From: Rubrivivax sp. SCN 71-131 | Lineage (GTDB): Bacteria > Pseudomonadota > Gammaproteobacteria > Burkholderiales > Burkholderiaceae_C | DNA: 64,000 bases | Assembly: GCA_001724995.1 (NCBI GenBank) | Contig: MEFD01000014.1 | Coordinates: 62,001-126,000, forward strand | Reading direction: 5' to 3' | Shown: positions 17,374-27,101 of the stretch, piece after piece | Layout: each line of letters starts with the position of its first letter | How positions within the stretch are numbered: position 1 is the first letter of the stretch | The notes under the pieces: model-generated | Databases searched by the model: none | Seen by the model: only the letters and a program-made list of their open reading frames with translations | What the model was told of the DNA's origin: nothing | Position numbers and translations under genes: made by a program

Positions 17374-18513
17374 ATGGGCGAACCCCTCAACCCGACGGCC
17401 GACCTGCGCTACGCCGCGAGCGTGCCGCCGGTGCCGGCCGAAGCACCGGCACCCAGCGGCGCCCTGCGTGACCTGCGCGGCCGGCCACTGCGCGATCTGC
17501 GCATCTCGGTCACCGACCGGTGCAACTTCCGCTGCACCTACTGCATGCCCAAGGAGCTCTTCGGCGCGAACTACAGGTTCCTGCCGCAGAGCTCGCTGCT
17601 GAGCTTCGAGGAGATCACGCGCACGGCCCGGCTCTTCGTCGCCCACGGCGTGCACAAGCTGCGCCTGACCGGCGGCGAGCCGCTGCTGCGCAAGAACGTC
17701 GAGCACCTCATCGCCATGCTGGCCGCGCTCCGCACGCCCGAAGGCCAGACGCCGGACATCACGCTGACCACGAACGGTTCGCTGCTCGCGCGCAAGGCGC
17801 CGGCGCTGAAGGACGCCGGGCTGCAGCGCGTGACCGTGAGCCTGGATTCACTCGACGACGCGGTATTCCGGGGCATGAACGACGTCGATTTCCCGGTCGC
17901 GGACGTGCTGCAGGGCATCCGCGTCGCGCAGCAGGTCGGCCTGGCCCCGATCAAGGTCAACATGGTGGTGAAGAAGGGCACGAACGAGCACGAGATCGTG
18001 CCGCTGGCGCGCCACGTGCGCGACGCTTTCGGCCCCGGCGTGGTGCTGCGCTTCATCGAGTACATGGACGTGGGCGCGAGCAACGGCTGGCGCATGGACG
18101 AGGTGCTGCCCAGCGCCGAGGTGGTGGAGCGCATCGACCGCGTCTTCCCGCTGCGTCCGCTCGAGCCCAACGCGCCGGGCGAGACCGCGCAGCGTTGGGC
18201 CTACCGCGACGGGGGCGGCGAGGTCGGCGTCATCAGCAGCGTCACGCGCGCCTTCTGCGGCGCCTGCAACCGCGCGCGCCTGTCGACCGAGGGCAAGCTC
18301 TTCCTGTGCCTGTTCGCCCACCAGGGTCACGACCTGCGCGCGCTGCTGCGCGGCCGGCACGAGGGCCGCGCGTACACCGACGAGGAGATCGCCGCGGCGA
18401 TCGGCCTCATCTGGTCGCGACGCGACGATCGCTACTCCGAGCTGCGCGCGCGGCAGGCGCGGGAGGCCGGCCCGGCCGCGCCACGCATCGAGATGCACTA
18501 CATCGGCGGATGA
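17374..18513 (+). CDS. moaA: GTP 3',8-cyclase MoaA
   Basis: This radical-SAM enzyme carries out the first step of molybdenum cofactor synthesis, rearranging GTP to 3',8-cyclo-GTP. The N-terminal cluster motif CNFRCTYC ([13 protein letters not shown]) binds the SAM-cleaving 4Fe-4S cluster. The C-terminal cysteines ([11 protein letters not shown] and the later LFLCLF) hold the second, substrate-binding cluster. The protein ends in Gly-Gly, as MoaA does. Its 379 residues include an N-terminal extension of about 40 residues not essential to the family. The other moa/moe genes lie about 10 kb away. Confidence 0.95.
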   Translation: MGEPLNPTADLRYAASVPPVPAEAPAPSGALRDLRGRPLRDLRISVTDRCNFRCTYCMPKELFGANYRFLPQSSLLSFEEITRTARLFVAHGVHKLRLTGGEPLLRKNVEHLIAMLAALRTPEGQTPDITLTTNGSLLARKAPALKDAGLQRVTVSLDSLDDAVFRGMNDVDFPVADVLQGIRVAQQVGLAPIKVNMVVKKGTNEHEIVPLARHVRDAFGPGVVLRFIEYMDVGASNGWRMDEVLPSAEVVERIDRVFPLRPLEPNAPGETAQRWAYRDGGGEVGVISSVTRAFCGACNRARLSTEGKLFLCLFAHQGHDLRALLRGRHEGRAYTDEEIAAAIGLIWSRRDDRYSELRARQAREAGPAAPRIEMHYIGG

Positions 18514-18531
18514 GCGGCGTTCTGCCGCGCC

Positions 18532-21500
18532 TCAGTCGGCGCCGGCGCCGCGCGGCTGCGGCTGCGCCGCCTCCGGCGTCGTGATCTCGCCGGGCACGGC
18601 GCGGCGCGCGAACAGCGTGTAGACCGTGGGCACGACGAAGATCGTCAGCAGCGTGCCCAGCGACATGCCGCCGACGATGACCCAGCCGATCTGCTGGCGG
18701 CTCTCGGCGCCGGCGCCGCTGGCCAGCGCCAGCGGCAGTGCGCCGAGCACCATCGCGCCGGTGGTCATGAGGATCGGGCGCAGGCGCAGGCTCGCCGCCT
18801 GCACCACGGCGTCCCCGACCGCCAGGCCCTGCTGGCGCAGCTGGTTGCTGAACTCGACGATCAGGATGCCGTGCTTGCTGATCAGGCCGACCAGCGTGAT
18901 GAGCCCGATCTGCGAATAGACATTGAGCGTGCCGCCGGTGAGACGCATCGCGACGAGCGCACCGACCATCGACAGCGGCACCGACAGCAGGATCACGAAG
19001 GGATCGACGAAGCTCTCGAACTGCGCCGAGAGGACGAGGAAGATGAACATCAGCGCCAGCACGAACACGAGGCCCAGCGCCCCGGAGGAGTCACGGAACT
19101 CGCGGCTGACGCCGTTGAGCTCGGTCGCGTAGCCGGGCGGCAGCACGCGCGCGGTGGCCTCGTCCATGTATTGCAGCGCCTCGCCGAGCGAGTAGCCCGG
19201 GGCGAGGTTGGCGGTGATGCTGACCGCGCGGCGCTGGTTGAAGTGGTTGAGTTCGCGCGGGCTCACCGCCTCGCGCACCTTCACCAGCGAGGACAGAGGC
19301 ACCATGACGTCGCCGCGCCCGCGCACGAAGAGGCGCTCGATGTCCTCGGGTGTCGTGCGCCCGCCGGCGTCCGTCTGCACGATGACGTCGTACTGGTCGG
19401 CGTCGCGCTTGTAGCGCGTGACGACGCGGCCGCCGAGCATGGTCTCCACGGTGCGCGCGACGGCCTCGACCGAGACGCCCATGTCGGCCGCGCGCGCGCG
19501 GTCGACATCCATGAAGATCTCGGGCTTGTTGAGCTGCAGGTCGATGTCGGGCTGCACGATGCCCGGGTTCTTCGCGATCTCGGTCAGCATCGCCTGTGTT
19601 GCGCGCGCCATGTTCTCCCAGCTGTCGCTGCTGACGATGACGACGTTCAGCGGCCGCGAGCGAAAGCCCTGGCCCAGGCTCGGCGGCGTGATCGGGAACA
19701 CGCTCACCCCGGGCAGGTTCGCGAGCTTGGGGATGAGGTCCTGCTGCAACTCGACCGTCGAGCGCGTGCGCTGCTCCCAGTCCGTCGTGCGCAGGGAGCC
19801 GAAGGCGCTGGAGACCTGGCCGCCGCCGATGAAGAAGAAGCGGCGCTCGAACTCCGGGTACTGCGAGGTGATGGCCTCGATCGCGTCGAGGTAGCGTGCC
19901 GTGTACTCGAGCGAGGCGCCGTCGGGCGCGCGGATGGGCATGCCGATGACGCCGCGGTCCTCGATCGGCGCGAGCTCGCTCTTGGCGGTGCGAAAAAGCC
20001 ACCAGCTTGTCGCCGCGGCGGCGAGCATCACCAGCACGACCAGCCAGCGCACCCTCAAGCTGGCGCGCAGCATGGCGGCGTAGTGCCGGGCCAGCGCGAC
20101 CAGGACGCGCTCCATGCCGCGGTCGAAGGCGTTGGGGCTGGGGTTGTGGCGCAGCAGCTTGCTGCACAGCATCGGCGTGAGCGTGAGCGCGACGAATCCC
20201 GAGACCAGCACCGCTCCGGCCAGGGTGAGCGCGAACTCGCCGAACAGCCGCCCGGTACGCCCGGGCGTGAAGGCCAGCGGCGCGAACACCGCCGCCAGCG
20301 TCAGCGTCATCGCCACCACCGCGAAACTGATCTCGCGCACGCCCTTGAGCGCCGCCTGGAACGGCGCCATGCCCTCCTCGATGTGGCGGAAGATGTTCTC
20401 CAGCACGACGATCGCGTCGTCGACGACGAGGCCGATCGCCAGCACCAGCGCCAGCAGCGTGAGCGTGTTGATGGTGAAGCCCGCGAGCGCGATGAGCGCG
20501 AACGAGCCGATCAGGCTCACCGGGATCGTCACCAGCGGGATGAAGGATGCGCGCAGCGTGCGCAGAAAGACGAAGACGATCAACGCCACCAGCACCACGG
20601 CCTCGGCCACCGTCGTGTACACGGCCTTGATCGAGCGGTCGATGAAGACCGAGAGATCGGTCGCCTCGACCACCTTGATGGCGTCGGGCAGGTCGCGCTG
20701 GATCTGCGGCATGATCTCGCGCACGCCGGCGGCGACCTCCAGCGGGTTGGCGGTGGCGTTGCGAATGACGCCGGTGGAGATCGCGGGCACGCTGTTCAGG
20801 CGCACGCGCGAGCGCTCGCTGGCGGCGCCCTCCTCGATCCGCGCGACGTCGCGCAGGCGCACGACGAAACCGTTGACCGTCTTCAGCGCGATGTCGCCGA
20901 ATTGCGACACCGTATTGAGGTCGGTGCGCGCAGTGACGCTGAACTCGCGCTGCACGCTCTCGATGCGCCCGGCGGGAACCTCGAGGTTCTGCCGCCGCAT
21001 CGCGTCCTCGACATCCTGCACCGTCAGCTTGTAGGCGGCGAGCCGGTCCGGGTCGAGCCAGATGCGCATGGAGAACTGGCGGTCGCCGCCGATCTGCACG
21101 TCGGCCACGCCGGGCACCGTCTGCAGCCGCGGCTTGACGACGCGGTTGACGATGTCGGTGACCTCCAGCGGCGACAGCGTCTGACTCGTGTAGGCGAGCC
21201 AGATCGTCGGCGTGGCATCGGCCTCGACCTTGGCGATCACCGGCTCGTCGACCGCATCGGGGAGCCGGCGGCGCGCGCGCGCCGCGCGGTCGCGCACCTC
21301 GGCCGCGGCGGTGTCCGGGTCCTTGGTGAGGCGAAAGCGCACCGTGATGTGGCTGAACTCGGTGCGCGAGATCGAGGTGATGATGTCGACGCCGTCGATG
21401 CCGGCGATCGAGTCCTCGAGCGGCTTGGTCACCTGCGACTCGATGACCTCGCTGGACGCGCCGAGCAGCCGCGTGCTCACCGTCACCAGCGGCTCGTCGA

Positions 21501-21618
21501 TGCGCGGGTACTCGCGCACCGAGAGCTGCTGGAACGAGACCAGGCCGATCAGGATCAGCAACAGCGACATCACGGTGGCCAGCACCGGACGGCGGATCGA
21601 GGTCTCGGACAGGCGCAT
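18532..21618 (-). CDS. RND efflux pump, inner-membrane transporter
   Basis: This proton-driven RND (HAE-1/AcrB-like) permease of 1028 residues exports drugs or other toxic compounds across the envelope. It has the twofold RND layout: a membrane helix near residue 15, a large periplasmic loop, six helices around residues 335-540, then a second loop and helices from about 850. The intramembrane proton-relay acids are present (AIGLVVDDAIVVLEN). It lies 62 bases downstream of its adaptor gene in the same direction. No outer-membrane TolC-like gene is nearby, so it probably borrows one. The substrate cannot be told. Confidence 0.93.
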   Translation of the reverse strand: MRLSETSIRRPVLATVMSLLLILIGLVSFQQLSVREYPRIDEPLVTVSTRLLGASSEVIESQVTKPLEDSIAGIDGVDIITSISRTEFSHITVRFRLTKDPDTAAAEVRDRAARARRRLPDAVDEPVIAKVEADATPTIWLAYTSQTLSPLEVTDIVNRVVKPRLQTVPGVADVQIGGDRQFSMRIWLDPDRLAAYKLTVQDVEDAMRRQNLEVPAGRIESVQREFSVTARTDLNTVSQFGDIALKTVNGFVVRLRDVARIEEGAASERSRVRLNSVPAISTGVIRNATANPLEVAAGVREIMPQIQRDLPDAIKVVEATDLSVFIDRSIKAVYTTVAEAVVLVALIVFVFLRTLRASFIPLVTIPVSLIGSFALIALAGFTINTLTLLALVLAIGLVVDDAIVVLENIFRHIEEGMAPFQAALKGVREISFAVVAMTLTLAAVFAPLAFTPGRTGRLFGEFALTLAGAVLVSGFVALTLTPMLCSKLLRHNPSPNAFDRGMERVLVALARHYAAMLRASLRVRWLVVLVMLAAAATSWWLFRTAKSELAPIEDRGVIGMPIRAPDGASLEYTARYLDAIEAITSQYPEFERRFFFIGGGQVSSAFGSLRTTDWEQRTRSTVELQQDLIPKLANLPGVSVFPITPPSLGQGFRSRPLNVVIVSSDSWENMARATQAMLTEIAKNPGIVQPDIDLQLNKPEIFMDVDRARAADMGVSVEAVARTVETMLGGRVVTRYKRDADQYDVIVQTDAGGRTTPEDIERLFVRGRGDVMVPLSSLVKVREAVSPRELNHFNQRRAVSITANLAPGYSLGEALQYMDEATARVLPPGYATELNGVSREFRDSSGALGLVFVLALMFIFLVLSAQFESFVDPFVILLSVPLSMVGALVAMRLTGGTLNVYSQIGLITLVGLISKHGILIVEFSNQLRQQGLAVGDAVVQAASLRLRPILMTTGAMVLGALPLALASGAGAESRQQIGWVIVGGMSLGTLLTIFVVPTVYTLFARRAVPGEITTPEAAQPQPRGAGAD

Positions 21619-21680
21619 CGCGCGGCCTCCTGGGCTTGGGCTCGGATCGGGTCGGTTCAGACGGCCTGCAGCGCGTGCGC

Positions 21681-22943
21681 TCAGGCCGGCAGCGGGCCGC
21701 GCACGCCCGACGCCGCCGAGGCGCCAGCCCCGGCAGCACTGCCTGCGCCGCCGCCGTTCGTCCCGGCCTTCGGACGGCCGCCCGCCGCAGGCTTCAGCTC
21801 GACCACGCGCACCGGCACGAGTTCCCCGCGCAGCCGGTCATGGCCGGCGATGACGACGCGATCCCCCGGCTGCACCCCCGCCAGCAGCTCGACCTTGCCC
21901 GGCTGGCGCAGGCCCAGGCGCGCTTCGATGCGCCGCGCCTGCTCGCCGCCCTTGCCGTCGGCCTCGATGCGATAGACGTACTGCCGGCTGCCCTGCGGCA
22001 GCAGCGCCTCTTCGGGCACCATCAAGGCCCCCGTGCGCACCGCGAACACGATGCGCGGGCGCGCGAACATGCCCGGCCGCAGCACGGTGCCGGCGTTGTC
22101 GATCTGCGCGCGTATGAGCAGCGAACGGCCGTCGGCGTCGACGAGCGCATCCAGCGCCACCACGCTGCCCGTGAAGGCGCGCCCGGGCAAGGCGTCGATG
22201 GCGATCTCCACCGCCTGCCCGACCTTCACCTGCGCGACGTAGCGCTCGGGCAGGCGGAAGTCGACCCGCATCGACGACAAGTCCTCGAGGTTGACGATGT
22301 CGGCGCCGTCCTTGAGGTAGTCGCCGAGGTTCACGAGCCGGATTCCCGCGGTGGCGTCGAAGGGCGCCAGCACCTTCATGCGCGCCAGCTGCGCGCGCGC
22401 CAGCGCCACCTGCGCCTGCGCCACCTGCAGCGCGGCGTCGTTCTGGTCCACCGCGCTCTGCGAGACGAAGCCCTGCGCCAGCAGCTCGCGACTGCGCTGC
22501 AGGTTGGTGCGGGCGATGGTCGCCTGCGCCTCGGCCTGCTGGAGCTGCGCGCGCTGCAGCGTGTCGTCCAGTTGCACCAGCAACTGCCCGCCCTTGACGC
22601 GCTGGCCATCGGCGAAATTGATCTGCACGATGCGCCCGGCCGCCTCGGGCCGCAGCATCACACCCCGGCGCGAGCGCAGCGACCCCACGGTCTGCACGTC
22701 GTCGCTGACGCGCAGCGCCTGCACCAGGCCCACCTCCACGGGGGCGGGGGCGCCGGCGCCGCCCGGGCCATGGCCGGGATTGCCCTTGCCGGCGGCCGAC
22801 GGCCCCTGGACCGCCGCGGAGGCCGCCCCCCCGACCGCGCGGGGGATCGACGCGTCACCCTTGCGCTGCCAGAGCCAGGCGGCCGCGCCGAGGATGGCGA
22901 TGCCGACCACGGCGATCACGAGATGAGTCTTCTTGGAAGGCAT
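21681..22943 (-). CDS. RND efflux periplasmic adaptor (membrane fusion protein)
   Basis: This 420-residue periplasmic adaptor links the RND transporter to an outer-membrane channel. It has an N-terminal membrane anchor (HLVIAVVGIAILGAAAWLW) without a lipobox, an Ala/Gly/Pro linker, and a split lipoyl domain (VMLRPEAAGRIVQINFADGQRVKGGQLL). Next come an alpha-hairpin with LQQAEAQ repeats and beta-barrel segments. The C-terminus is a Gly/Ala-rich tail. It is the first gene of the pair with the transporter. No regulator is adjacent. Confidence 0.92.
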   Translation of the reverse strand: MPSKKTHLVIAVVGIAILGAAAWLWQRKGDASIPRAVGGAASAAVQGPSAAGKGNPGHGPGGAGAPAPVEVGLVQALRVSDDVQTVGSLRSRRGVMLRPEAAGRIVQINFADGQRVKGGQLLVQLDDTLQRAQLQQAEAQATIARTNLQRSRELLAQGFVSQSAVDQNDAALQVAQAQVALARAQLARMKVLAPFDATAGIRLVNLGDYLKDGADIVNLEDLSSMRVDFRLPERYVAQVKVGQAVEIAIDALPGRAFTGSVVALDALVDADGRSLLIRAQIDNAGTVLRPGMFARPRIVFAVRTGALMVPEEALLPQGSRQYVYRIEADGKGGEQARRIEARLGLRQPGKVELLAGVQPGDRVVIAGHDRLRGELVPVRVVELKPAAGGRPKAGTNGGGAGSAAGAGASAASGVRGPLPA

Positions 22944-23067
22944 GCCAGACGTGCGGGGCGTTTCGTCGCATTCAACGCGGCCGGGTGGCGAACGGAAGCG
23001 GCACAGGGAGGGACGCGGACGCAAAAGCCTATGAATGTAGCGGCTATCGCCGCGATACGCGGGGGCG

Positions 23068-23505
23068 CTAGTCCTTGACCGAGCTCACGCCGCGGTTGGC
23101 CAGCGCGTCCGCGCGCTCGTTGCCCGGGTCGCCGGCGTGGCCCTTGACCCAATGCCACCGAACCTCGTGCTGCCGGCTGAGCGCGTCCAGTCGCTGCCAG
23201 AGCTCCACGTTCTTCACCGGCTTGCGGTCGGCGGTGGTCCAGCCACGCGCCTTCCAGCCGTGGATCCAGGTCGTGATGCCGTTGCGCACGTATTCGCTGT
23301 CGGTGTAGATCGCCACCTTGCAGCGCCTCTTCAGCGAGGACAAGGCCTCGATCACCGCGGTGAGTTCCATGCGGTTGTTGGTGGTATGCGCCTCGCCGCC
23401 CCACAGTTCCTTCTCGTGCGTGCCGCTGCGCAGCCACGCGCCCCAGCCGCCCGGGCCCGGATTGCCCTTGCAGGCGCCATCGGTGTAGATGAGGATCTCG
23501 TTCAC
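23068..23505 (-). CDS. rnhA: Ribonuclease HI
   Basis: This enzyme cleaves the RNA strand of RNA-DNA hybrids, clearing primers and R-loops. The 145-residue protein has all four catalytic acids: Asp in [11 protein letters not shown], Glu in [12 protein letters not shown], Asp in YTDSEYV and Asp in NERADALAN. It also has the basic protrusion region ([10 protein letters not shown]) typical of E. coli-type RNase HI. Its start overlaps the stop of the upstream methyltransferase gene (ATGA). Confidence 0.96.
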   Translation of the reverse strand: MNEILIYTDGACKGNPGPGGWGAWLRSGTHEKELWGGEAHTTNNRMELTAVIEALSSLKRRCKVAIYTDSEYVRNGITTWIHGWKARGWTTADRKPVKNVELWQRLDALSRQHEVRWHWVKGHAGDPGNERADALANRGVSSVKD

Positions 23506-24266
23506 GCTCGTTCCCGTTCACGGTGTATGGCGGCCCCCTCGCGCGGTGCCAGGGCCGCGTTGGACGCGCGCGCGGCGCGGCGCCGCTGCGATCGCGCCAG
23601 GCCTACCAGGCGCATGCCCTTGACCCGCTTCACGCCCTGCAGCAGGTAGGCGCCACCCAGCACCGGCCACCAGCGTTCGCCGATGCCGTCCATCCATTGC
23701 AGTCGCGCCAGCCAGCGCTCGCTGCGCAGCGGCGGCCGCCAGCAGCCGAACTGGCCGCCTTCGATGGCGAAGCCCAGCAGCCGCAGCCAGTCGCGCAGGC
23801 GCCAGTAGCCGATGAACTCGCCGGCTCGCGACGCTTGCGCCCCGCCCTCGGGTGCAGGCAGACCCAGGCGCAGGCGCGACAGGCGCTGCCGCAGGCCCCA
23901 CAGGCTGGTCGGGTTGAAGCCCACGATGACCACGCGGCCCTCGGGCCGAAGCACGCGCTCGACCTCGCGCAGCGTCTGATGCGGATCGGCCGCGAACTCG
24001 AGCACGTGCGGCAGCACGACGAGGTCGATGCTGTCGGCGGGAAACGGCAAGGCGTCGGACTCGCACCTCAGCACGACCCTCGCGTCGCTGGAGCTCTCAT
24101 CGGCGAGCCAGCGCTGCGGCATGCGGTTGGCGCGCAACGCGCCAATCTCGGGCAGGCCTAGCTGCAGGGCGTGAAAGCCGAAGGCATCGGCCACGGCCTC
24201 GTCCAGGCAGCGTTGCTCCCATTCAAGCAGACAGCGACCGGAAGCGGTCTGCAGCCACGACCCCAT
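23502..24266 (-). CDS. SAM-dependent methyltransferase (class I)
   Basis: This is a 254-residue methyltransferase of the type-11 SAM-dependent fold. Residues around 75-120 hold the cofactor-binding acid and the PVEL-like stretch [21 protein letters not shown], followed by [24 protein letters not shown]. The substrate is unknown. The gene commonly sits between rnhA and the divergent gloB in Burkholderiales, as here. The ATG at 24266 is 25 bases from the gloB start. An upstream in-frame ATG would run into gloB and is less likely. Confidence 0.8.
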   Translation of the reverse strand: MGSWLQTASGRCLLEWEQRCLDEAVADAFGFHALQLGLPEIGALRANRMPQRWLADESSSDARVVLRCESDALPFPADSIDLVVLPHVLEFAADPHQTLREVERVLRPEGRVVIVGFNPTSLWGLRQRLSRLRLGLPAPEGGAQASRAGEFIGYWRLRDWLRLLGFAIEGGQFGCWRPPLRSERWLARLQWMDGIGERWWPVLGGAYLLQGVKRVKGMRLVGLARSQRRRAARASNAALAPREGAAIHRERERA

Positions 24267-24269
24267 CCC

Positions 24270-24275
24270 TATAAT
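24270..24275 (+). promoter_or_regulatory. -10 element of gloB
   Basis: A perfect TATAAT sits 16 bases before the gloB ATG in the 25-base gap to the divergent methyltransferase gene. No convincing -35 is visible at the usual distance. The leader would be only about 10 bases. Confidence 0.5.
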
Positions 24276-24291
24276 CGAAACCTCGCGCGCC

Positions 24292-25062
24292 ATGGATCTC
24301 GTCGCTCTGCCCGCCTTCGCCGACAACTACATCTGGATGTTGCACGATGGCGCGCAAGCCGTGGTGGTCGACCCCGGCGATGCCGCGCCCGTGTTGGCCG
24401 CGCTGGACCGCCTGCAGCTGCGTCTGGCGGCGATTCTAGTGACCCACCATCACCCCGACCACGTGGGCGGCCTGGCGGCGCTGCGCGAGCGGCTCGAGGG
24501 CCCCGTGCACGGGCCGGCGCGCGAGGTCATTGCCCCGCCCTTCGAACCGCGCCGCGGCGGCGAGCGCATCGAAGTCCTCGGCCATCGCTTCGAGGTCCTG
24601 GACGTGCCGGGGCATACGGCGGGGCATATCGCCTACGTCCAATGCGACGCCGAACAGGCGCCACTGCTGTTCTGCGGCGACACGCTCTTCTGCGCCGGCT
24701 GCGGCCGCCTCTTCGAAGGCACGCCGGCGCAGATGCTGGCCTCGCTCGATCGCCTGGCGGCGCTGCCGCCCGACACCCGGATCTGCAGTGCGCACGAATA
24801 CACGATGTCCAACCTGCGCTTCGCCGCGGCGGTCGAGCCAGCCAACGAGGCCATCGCCGCGCATGCCGGGCGCTGCCGGGCGCTGCGCGAGGCCGGGCAG
24901 CCGACGCTGCCCTCGACGATCGCCCTCGAGCACCGCATCAACCCCTTCCTGCGCTGCCGCGAGCCGGCCGTGGTCGCGGCAGCACTGGCCCAGGGCGCCG
25001 ACGGCGCGGACCCGGTGGCCGTGCTCGCCGCGCTGCGCGAATGGAAGAACCGCTTTCAATGA
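24292..25062 (+). CDS. gloB: Hydroxyacylglutathione hydrolase (glyoxalase II)
   Basis: Glyoxalase II hydrolyses S-lactoylglutathione to lactate and glutathione, finishing methylglyoxal detoxification. The 256-residue protein is a metallo-beta-lactamase fold with the binuclear metal motif THHHPDHVGG. Further ligands are in DVPGHTAGHI, FCGDTLFCAGCGRLFEG and SAHEYTMSNLRFA. The C-terminal glutathione-binding domain ends LREWKNRF. Its stop overlaps the mltD start by the ATGA arrangement. Confidence 0.95.
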   Translation: MDLVALPAFADNYIWMLHDGAQAVVVDPGDAAPVLAALDRLQLRLAAILVTHHHPDHVGGLAALRERLEGPVHGPAREVIAPPFEPRRGGERIEVLGHRFEVLDVPGHTAGHIAYVQCDAEQAPLLFCGDTLFCAGCGRLFEGTPAQMLASLDRLAALPPDTRICSAHEYTMSNLRFAAAVEPANEAIAAHAGRCRALREAGQPTLPSTIALEHRINPFLRCREPAVVAAALAQGADGADPVAVLAALREWKNRFQ

Positions 25063-26729
25063 ACCCCTTGCCTGCACTCCAGCGCGGCCGCCCGTGGCGA
25101 GCGCACACCGCCCGGCGCTCTGCGGGCGTCTTCGCGATCCTGACCGTACTGCTCGCCGTGCTGGCGGGCTGCGCCACCGTGACGCCGCCCGACGCCCCCG
25201 CGACAACCGAACCCGCGGCGGCCCAGGTTGCGGCGCCCGAGCCCGCTGTCACGGCCACGGCGGCGACCGCCGCCCCGCCGCCGCTGCCCACCGCCGCTGC
25301 ACCCGCGGATCCGGCGGCCAGCGGCGCCGCGGCCACGCGCACGGCACGACGGGCACCGCGCCCGCGTCTGGACCCGCTGGCCGACGCCGCACGCGGCGAC
25401 CTGTGGGCCCGCGTGCGCGAGGCCTACGCGATGCCCGATCTCGACAGCGAGCTCGTGCGCAAGTGGGAGCAGTACTACGCGCAGCGTCCCGACTACGTGC
25501 AGCGCATGACCGCACGCGGCGCGCGCTACCTCTGGCACATCGTCGAAGAGCTCGAGCGCCGCGACATGCCCGGCGACCTGGCGCTGCTGCCCTTCATCGA
25601 GAGCGCGTTCGACCCGCAGGCGCTGTCGGTGGCGCGCGCCGCCGGCATGTGGCAGTTCATGCCCGGCACCGGACGCGACTTCGAGCTCAAGCAGAACCTC
25701 TTCCGCGACGACCGGCGCGACATCCTCGCCTCGACGCGCGCGGCGCTGGACTACCTGCAGCGCCTGCACGAAATGTTCGGCGACTGGCACCTGGCGCTGG
25801 CCGCCTACAACTGGGGACAGGGCAACGTGCAGCGCGCCATCGTGCGCAACGCGCGTGCCGGGCGACCGACGGGCTACGAGGACCTGCGCATGCCCGAGGA
25901 GACGCGCAACTACGTGCCCAAGCTGCAGGCGATCAAGAACATCGTCTCCCGACCTGGGGACTTCGAGCTCGTGCTGCCGCCGCTGGAGGACCACCCCTAC
26001 TTCACGACGGTGGACATCGAGCGCGACATCGACGCCGAGCTGGCAGCGCAGTTCGCCGGATTGACGCCCGAGCAGTTCCGCCAGCTCAACCCGCAGCACA
26101 ACAAGCCCGTCATCCTGGCCGCGGGCACGCCGCAGATCCTGCTGCCCTACGACAACGCCAACCGCTTCGTGCGTGCGCTGCGTACGCATCGCGGGCCGCT
26201 GGCGAGCTGGACGGCCTGGGTCGCGCCGCGCACCGTCAGGCCGCGCGAGGCCGCGCGCCAGGTCGGCATGACCGAGGACGAGCTGCGCGAGGTCAACCGC
26301 ATTCCGGCGCGCATGCTGGTGAAGGCGGGCTCCACGCTGCTGGTGCCGCGCAGCGCCAAGCACGAGGACGTCAGCGAGGAGGTGGCGGATTCGGCCCGCA
26401 TCGCCCTGGCGCCGGAGTCCCGGCCGGGGCGCCGCCTGCAGGTCAAGGTGCGCGGGCGCAAGTCGGTCAGCGTGACCGCGCTGGCCAGGCGGCACGGCAT
26501 GACGCCCAAGGCGCTGGCCGCGGCCAACGGCGTCTCGGTCGGCAGCAGCTTCAGGCCCGGCCAGCTCGTCACGGTGCTGCTGCCCGCGCGCTCCAAAGTC
26601 CGCTCCGGCCCACGACACAAGGTGCAGCAGGCCAGCGCGTCGGCGGCGCGCAAGACGCATGCGGCGGCGAAGAAGCCGGCGAAGCGGGCGGCCAAGCCGG
26701 CCGCCAGTGCGCGCCTGGCCACGCGCTGA
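25059..26729 (+). CDS. mltD: Membrane-bound lytic murein transglycosylase D
   Basis: This 556-residue lipoprotein cleaves glycan strands of peptidoglycan to 1,6-anhydromuropeptides. The N-terminus has a lipoprotein signal ending in LAVLAGC, so it is anchored to the outer membrane. A Pro/Ala linker is followed by the lysozyme-like domain with the catalytic glutamate in LPFIESAFDPQA and the GMWQFMPGTGR motif. Two LysM-like segments follow (about residues 385-430 and 465-510) for wall binding. A Lys/Ala-rich tail ends the protein. It converges on iscA. Confidence 0.93.
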   Translation: MNPLPALQRGRPWRAHTARRSAGVFAILTVLLAVLAGCATVTPPDAPATTEPAAAQVAAPEPAVTATAATAAPPPLPTAAAPADPAASGAAATRTARRAPRPRLDPLADAARGDLWARVREAYAMPDLDSELVRKWEQYYAQRPDYVQRMTARGARYLWHIVEELERRDMPGDLALLPFIESAFDPQALSVARAAGMWQFMPGTGRDFELKQNLFRDDRRDILASTRAALDYLQRLHEMFGDWHLALAAYNWGQGNVQRAIVRNARAGRPTGYEDLRMPEETRNYVPKLQAIKNIVSRPGDFELVLPPLEDHPYFTTVDIERDIDAELAAQFAGLTPEQFRQLNPQHNKPVILAAGTPQILLPYDNANRFVRALRTHRGPLASWTAWVAPRTVRPREAARQVGMTEDELREVNRIPARMLVKAGSTLLVPRSAKHEDVSEEVADSARIALAPESRPGRRLQVKVRGRKSVSVTALARRHGMTPKALAAANGVSVGSSFRPGQLVTVLLPARSKVRSGPRHKVQQASASAARKTHAAAKKPAKRAAKPAASARLATR

Positions 26730-26758
26730 GCGCGCCGCAGGCGCGGGCGGCCCGCGCG

Positions 26759-27082
26759 TCAGACCCGGAACGACTCGCCGCAGCCGCAGCGATCCTTCTC
26801 GAGCGGATTGCGGAACCTGAAGGCCTCGTTCAGCCCTTCGCGCACGTAGTCGAGTTCCGTGCCGTCGATGAAGGGCAGGTTCTTCGGGTCGACGAGCAGC
26901 TTGATGCCCTGGACCTCGTAGACCAGTTCGCCCGGTGTGACTTCGTCGGCGTACTCGAGCTTGTAGGACAGGCCCGAGCAGCCCGAGGCCTTGACGCCCA
27001 GGCGCACGCCCACGCCCTTGCCGCGCTGCGAAAGGTTGCGCGCGACGTGGCGCGCCGCCGCCTCGGTGATCGTGATCGCCAT
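26759..27082 (-). CDS. iscA: A-type iron-sulfur carrier (IscA/ErpA family)
   Basis: This is a 107-residue HesB/IscA-family protein that carries iron or Fe-S clusters to apo-proteins. The three conserved cysteines are in KASGCSGLSY and the C-terminal CGCGESF. It lies 19 bases after iscS on the same strand. It is named iscA by context. ErpA cannot be excluded, because the usual iscU between iscS and iscA is missing here. Confidence 0.85.
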   Translation of the reverse strand: MAITITEAAARHVARNLSQRGKGVGVRLGVKASGCSGLSYKLEYADEVTPGELVYEVQGIKLLVDPKNLPFIDGTELDYVREGLNEAFRFRNPLEKDRCGCGESFRV

Positions 27083-27101
27083 GCCGGTGTCCCTCGATTC
27101 G

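Noticed and set aside
18871..21975. A 1034-codon plus-strand frame across the RND transporter
   Set aside because: It is the mirror of a typical RND gene. Its product is Arg/His/Asp-rich and matches nothing.
27083..27101. A possible hidden iscU between iscS and iscA
   Set aside because: Only 19 bases lie between the two genes, and neither neighbouring frame contains IscU motifs.
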